A stretch of 58,379 nt of DNA, taken from NCBI GenBank assembly GCA_003427395.1, contig BFEA01000893.1:328520-386898 (forward strand), in the 5' to 3' direction. Under the pieces are notes generated by a model. The model worked only from the letters and a program-made list of their open reading frames with translations, was not told where the DNA came from and searched no databases. The stretch comes from Chara braunii. Its lineage: Eukaryota; Streptophyta; Charophyceae; Charales; Characeae. Position numbers and translations under genes: made by a program. The first letter of the stretch is position 1; every line of letters begins with the position of its first letter. This document shows positions 54,470 through 58,379 of this stretch, piece after piece.

Positions 54470-55705
54470 AAACCCAAACGTTGCACAGTGTGGCAGGCGG
54501 ATCCAGTCCCGCAATTTTGAACTGCCAACTCCAGCGATTTTTCGCGTTCAGAGGAATTGAAGAAAAAATATGAAAATTTAAGATCTTGTAGATTAGGTTG
54601 TTATTTTTATAGGAAAAATATCAAAAAAAATAAAAAAATAATCATGGCTACGATCTGGACGTCCGGACCGCCGTCCAGACGGTCCGGATTTGGTCCGGAC
54701 TCCGGACGTCCGGTCCAGATGCTCCGGATCTGCCAAATTTCGTGAAAAAAAAAAACAAAAAAAAACGGTCCAGGACCCTTCCCCATTGAGGAGCCAAGCC
54801 CCCAAAATTGTTTTGGGGGTTTTTCAGGCCCGTTTATGCTTTTTTGGGAGGTCCGGACATGCTCTCTCTCTATAATAATTTATTAGACAACCCCAAGTTT
54901 TTGATTATGAATAATTCATTACCTTTTATTAGTTTTTTTAACTTCTTTAAGTCTTTTTTTAAGCTTTTTATAGTTTTTGACTTTTAACTCAAGTTTGGTT
55001 AGGAATTCTGACATGACTCTGAGGCAAAAGTGGTTTGCACTGTTATTCTACATAACATACTTTTTTTTCAGATTTTTTTATTTTTATTTTTTTAATGGTC
55101 CGGACATTTCCGGACCTGTCCAGACATCCGGACCGTCCGGACCCCCCATGAACGGCGGTCCGGAAAATGTCCGGAATTCCGGACGTCCGGAAACTACCGG
55201 AAACGGGTCCGGTTCCATGTCCGGAAATGTCCGGGTCCGGGTCCGGCGTAGCCATGAATATAATATTTAGACCGTGAAATAAATGCCGCACCATTTCATT
55301 GCATTTTTCGTTTTTGCCATTCTGGCATGTGTTGGCCAATGGGAAAAGTACCCCAACTTCCGCGATTTCTTGTGCTCAGAAGGATGACTCCACAACTCTG
55401 CAAATTGAAGGGTCTATAGATTTGGTCGTGATCTTTCCACGAAAAATATTAAAAAAAATAAAAAAAATTAAGATCATAAAATAAATGTCGTGCCAAATCA
55501 TCTCGTTTCCCATTCTTGCCACTTTACCACGTGTGGCCCAATAGGAAAACTACCCCAACTTCATCGATTTTTCGCGCCGAAAGGAAAACTTTAAGAAATC
55601 TGAAAATGAGAGGGTATGTAGATATTGTCGTGATCTTTCCGCAAAAAATATTTAAAATTTTATAAAATTATAAAAAATAATTTCAACTACGAAAATAATC
55701 ATGGC
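54470..55705. repeat. AT-rich ~215 bp tandem repeat, three copies, with a cassette inserted
   Basis: Copies lie at about 54470-54642, 55275-55487 and 55488-55700. Each has a CAACTTC-CGATTT block, TCGTGATCTTTCC-GAAAAATATT and a run of A/T, ending near ATAATCATGGC. Between copies 1 and 2 lies the TCCGGA-rich cassette described next. Confidence 0.75.
54643..55256. mobile_element. TCCGGA-rich cassette with inverted ends (MITE-like)
   Basis: The ends carry an 11 bp inverted repeat, TCATGGCTACG at 54643 and CGTAGCCATGA at 55246. Both ends continue into dense GTCCGGAC-type palindromic words (at least a dozen in 54655-54735 and 55098-55245). The middle is AT-rich and non-coding. It looks like a small non-autonomous element, but no target-site duplication is clear. 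Confidence 0.5.
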
Positions 55706-56278
55706 GGCAATCCGATGAATGTCCATTTTTGCCACTTGTCAGTTTTCCCCATTGTGCTACCGGTAGCCCTCATGAACCTGTGCTACCGGTCCCCCCGAAT
55801 TTCGGACAACGGGGGCGGTGGTGGTTTAACTATTTATTAGGGGGAAAAAAAATTAATGGGCACTTCTTAGGGGGTGCGGGTTTTGTGTGTGGGGATGCAT
55901 GATATGGATGCGAGTCTGAAGTGTGGGGGGCAGGGGCCTGGCCCGCAACTTTGAAAAAAAACTACTCTACAACACACGCACACACAATCAGTTTTATGTC
56001 AGTCGATCTTTCTTCTGTTGTCTGTCCTCCCCCTGATTTTTTCCTGTGCTACCCAATCGGACGTCCAGGACCCCCCTAACCGTCCGGGATGTCCGACCGG
56101 ACAACCGGCCCAAACGTCCGCCGGGGTCCCGCTGTCCGACAATCCACAGAAAATAGGAGGGGTGGTTTTCGGGGTGGGGGGGGCACGAGGGGTTGTGGGT
56201 GGAGGTCACGCACCTTGTGGATGACGGGGCTTTTTTTTGGAGGCCAGCACGACCTCCAAAATCGAAAAACAAAAAGGT
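55706..56278. other. Non-coding stretch with a GTCCGG-rich patch
   Basis: No gene. GTCCGG/GTCCGA words cluster at 56058-56140. A matching cluster at 57172-57248 suggests the two may be ends of one element about 1.2 kb long. Confidence 0.4.
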
Positions 56279-56322
56279 CCGGTCTGGGCCGTCGGATCTG
56301 TGAGATCCACGGCCCAGATCGG
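56279..56322. other. Long near-perfect hairpin
   Basis: The arms CCGGTCTGGGCCGT-C-GGATCT and AGATCC-ACGGCCCAGATCGG pair over about 20 bp with one bulged C and one G-T pair, around a 3-base loop. No adjacent gene explains it. Confidence 0.75.
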
Positions 56323-56600
56323 GCCATTTTGCATTTCGAATTCGGTCGAGGGCAGTGGACCACACCCCGCCCAACTGCAAACGATCCAGTCGAAGGAGTT
56401 CGGTGTTGCCGTTGCCAAACTCCCATGGACCAGGTAGCCACCATGCATTGTCGCCGCATGCGCCAGATGAGTCCTCGTCCCCTCTTCCTCCCCTCATGCT
56501 CCTCCCTCCTCCTCCTCCCTCCTCGTCCTCGTCCTCCTCCTCATTCTTCGTCGTTTCTTCGTCTTCTTCCTTCTCTTCTTCTTCTCCTCCCCTCCTCCTC
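56323..56600. other. Pyrimidine-rich non-coding stretch
   Basis: CTC and CTT-rich sequence leading into the CT microsatellite. Open frames are low complexity. Confidence 0.6.
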
Positions 56601-56601
56601 N

Positions 56602-56677
<76 letters not shown>
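56602..56677. repeat. (CT)n microsatellite
   Basis: Pure CT run after one unknown base at 56601. Confidence 0.97.
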
Positions 56678-56680
<3 letters not shown>

Positions 56681-57060
56681 TCCTCATTCCCCCCTGTCAT
56701 CCTCATTCCTCCTCCTCCTCTTCTTCCTCGCTTCTTCTTCTTCTTCCTCCTATTCTTCTTCTCTTCCTGCTCCAGCAGGGCATGCAGCAGCAGTACTTGC
56801 AGCATTTGCTGCTGTATCTGCTGCGCCATGCTGCATGTGCCGATGCAGCAGCAAATGCTGCTAGTGTTGCTGCTGCAGCAGGGCATGCAGCACAGTGCAG
56901 CAGATGATACTGCAACTGCTGCATCTGCTGGGCCATATGTTGCAGATGCAGCAGCAAATGCCGCAGGTACTCCTGCTGCAGCAGCAGCATCTGCTGCACC
57001 CCACCCACTCCCCCCTCCACAACCCCTCAATCTCCCCCCCCACCCCATTTCACCTTTTTT
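56678..57060. repeat. TGC/GCA-rich degenerate triplet block
   Basis: GCAGCA, TGCTGC and GCATCTGCTG words fill about 56770-57000. Open frames on both strands are rich in Ala, Gln or Leu for this reason only. Confidence 0.8.
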
Positions 57061-57580
57061 TTCATTTCTCCTCTAATCGGCCCCAAACTTATTATATGGG
57101 GTCTCCACGGGGTGAGCAACCACCCCCGATTTTTATTTTTTATTTTTTTTATTATTTACCCCAAAAATGCAGTTGTCCGGGATCCTGGACAACTGGCATA
57201 CCGGACGTCCGACGGAGACGTCCGATCAGGACGTCCGGGGATCGGACAACTGATAGCCTAGATTTTTTCTAAGTAGTTTTTTGTGTGCCCAACTGAGCAC
57301 CCTTAAGTAGTGCCAAACAGTCAGTGGTTCCTTGTTTGGAGTGCCTACTACAGTCTTATGGGGGCTTCTCAATTCGTGATGTCTGTGTTGTCTGTCGGTG
57401 ATGACAGATGGTGGGAACCAACAATCTGCGGGGTTCAGTCGGGATACGAGCAGGTCATGTGCTGCTTTGCTCCGTGTTGGATGTGTGGACGTCCTTGTCT
57501 GAGCTCCATTGCTGCCTTGCTGCCTGTCCCGCTTGCTTCGCATGTGGTTCTTTGCAGGTTGGTGTGTTCATTGTGCGGTG
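57061..57580. other. Non-coding stretch with GTCCGG patch and dispersed repeat
   Basis: GTCCGG-type words lie at 57172-57248. At 57293-57346 is a third copy of the GAGCACC-TTAAG / GCCAAACAGTCA repeat found at 22.1-22.3 kb. No gene. Confidence 0.5.
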
Positions 57581-57930
57581 TGGCCGTGTTGTTGGTGTTG
57601 CCTTGCGCTTCGCTGCTCCGCTGCCGTGCTGCTCATCCGCTGGTCGTGCCTTCCGTGTTTGCCGCTTGTCTGCCCTGTAGGTTGGTTGCCTTGTTGCTGG
57701 TGCCTTGTGCTCCGCTCCACGGTTGCCGAGTTGCTGGTTTGCCCACCCTATCGTCCCATGTAGTGTTGTTGCCTTGCTTGTGTTGTCTTGTGCTTCAATA
57801 CACGCTTGCCACGCTGCATGCCATGTGTGCCATGTCACTCCTTGTGGTCGTTTCTCGCGTTGTGTAACTGTGTTGCCTCTCCTGTGTTGCCTGGTGCTCC
57901 ACAGGGTTGCTGCCCGCTGCTATGTTTCGT
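57581..57930. repeat. Degenerate ~95 bp tandem repeat
   Basis: TTGCCTTGYGCTYC-like cores recur at about 57599, 57700, 57785 and 57887, each followed by a CACGGTTGC-like segment. Overlapping Cys/Leu-rich frames are composition artefacts. Confidence 0.55.
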
Positions 57931-58301
57931 TTGGGGACAGTCTTCCTTCAACAAGGGTCAAACAGTTCATGACCCAACCATCAAATACGGAGATTTCGCA
58001 GATTGTTGAGGGTTCAACCTCTTAATGAGTCGGTGCAACTCCAACGAAACAATCTATCATAGATTTTTATTTTTTTCGCTTAGTGTTTTATGTAACTTGG
58101 TTTGTTGACTGCCTTGTTGTCTTGTTGCCTTGCTGCTTCTTTACTTCCTCTTTGTGGTTTCACCCCAATTACGGGTGCTTTGATTTCACTTCTTGTATGA
58201 ATTGTTTTGTGCAAAGGTGTTGCAGTCTTTCTTCTTACGCAATCGTGTATGCATGCCCTATTACGCTGCTTGCCGCCGCATTCGCGAGGTTCTCTTTCTT
58301 T
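57931..58301. other. Non-coding stretch
   Basis: Nothing recognisable before the terminal microsatellite. Confidence 0.5.
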
Positions 58302-58379
58302 CAACACACACACACATGACACTCACACACAAACACACCCACACACACAGACACACACACACACACACACACACACACA
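58302..58379. repeat. (CA)n microsatellite
   Basis: CA-rich run with a few interruptions continuing to the end of the window. Confidence 0.95.

Noticed and set aside
56089-56907. A 272-codon plus-strand frame and its neighbours.
   Set aside because: It crosses a CT microsatellite and TGC repeats, and the translated residues follow the repeats only.
57310-58025. Cys/Leu-rich frames at the right end that look like membrane proteins.
   Set aside because: They come from a degenerate TTGCC-rich tandem repeat and overlap in three frames.

Overview
The window is a gene-poor, repeat-dominated piece of a eukaryotic nuclear genome. Reasons: a Ty3/gypsy chromovirus with a chromodomain, a poly(A)-tailed LINE, LTR primer-binding sites complementary to plant-type initiator tRNA-Met, many microsatellites, one ~1 kb assembly gap and several single unknown bases. 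The retroelement types and the Ulp1-bearing element suggest the green plant lineage, possibly a large-genome streptophyte alga. That is inference, and I could not test it. I saw no rRNA, tRNA, CRISPR array or ordinary host housekeeping gene.

Layout. 1-5.4 kb: a LINE fragment, CAT-triplet satellites and a ~542 bp tandem duplication. 6.7-12.7 kb: a decayed minus-strand Ty3/gypsy chromovirus (gag with CCHC knuckle, protease, RT-RNase H, integrase, chromodomain) with stops, frameshifts and two catalytic Asp-to-Asn changes in RT. 12.7-14.0 kb: a minisatellite running into the gap. 14.0-18.4 kb: AT-rich and polypurine DNA with minisatellites. 18.8-20.1 kb: a broken copy of the genes found at 39.3-40.6 kb. 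20.9-24.1 kb: degenerate repeats and short palindromes.

24.1-42.8 kb is the most interesting part. A broken minus-strand reading path (31.9 to 24.1 kb) carries, in order, an unrecognised N-terminus, a ParB/sulfiredoxin-like domain, a beta-class DNA-methyltransferase-like domain, acidic and Gly-Lys-Ser-repeat linkers, and a Ulp1/C48 (SUMO-protease-like) domain with its His, Asp, Gln and Cys positions. Divergent from it, on the plus strand, lies a broken DDE-type transposase gene (37.0-40.1 kb), followed by two tandem paralogs of an unknown ~290-residue protein (40.2-41.1 and 42.0-42.8 kb). Arrays of a ~22 bp imperfect palindrome (GTGCGAA-N4-TTCGCAC and variants) lie at both ends of, and between, these genes. 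My reading is one large cut-and-paste-type DNA transposon family with a methylation/SUMO-protease accessory gene, now inactivated mostly by C-to-T/G-to-A stop codons plus indels.

42.8-48.7 kb: fragments of LTR-like elements, including an inverted pair, and a bare poly(A) insertion with a target-site duplication. 48.7-54.3 kb: two LTR-retrotransposon 5' ends and a gag gene split by a 5'-truncated LINE. 54.3-58.4 kb: an AT-rich ~215 bp tandem array interrupted by a TCCGGA-rich cassette with inverted ends, a second GTCCGG-rich pair, a long perfect-type hairpin, and microsatellites.
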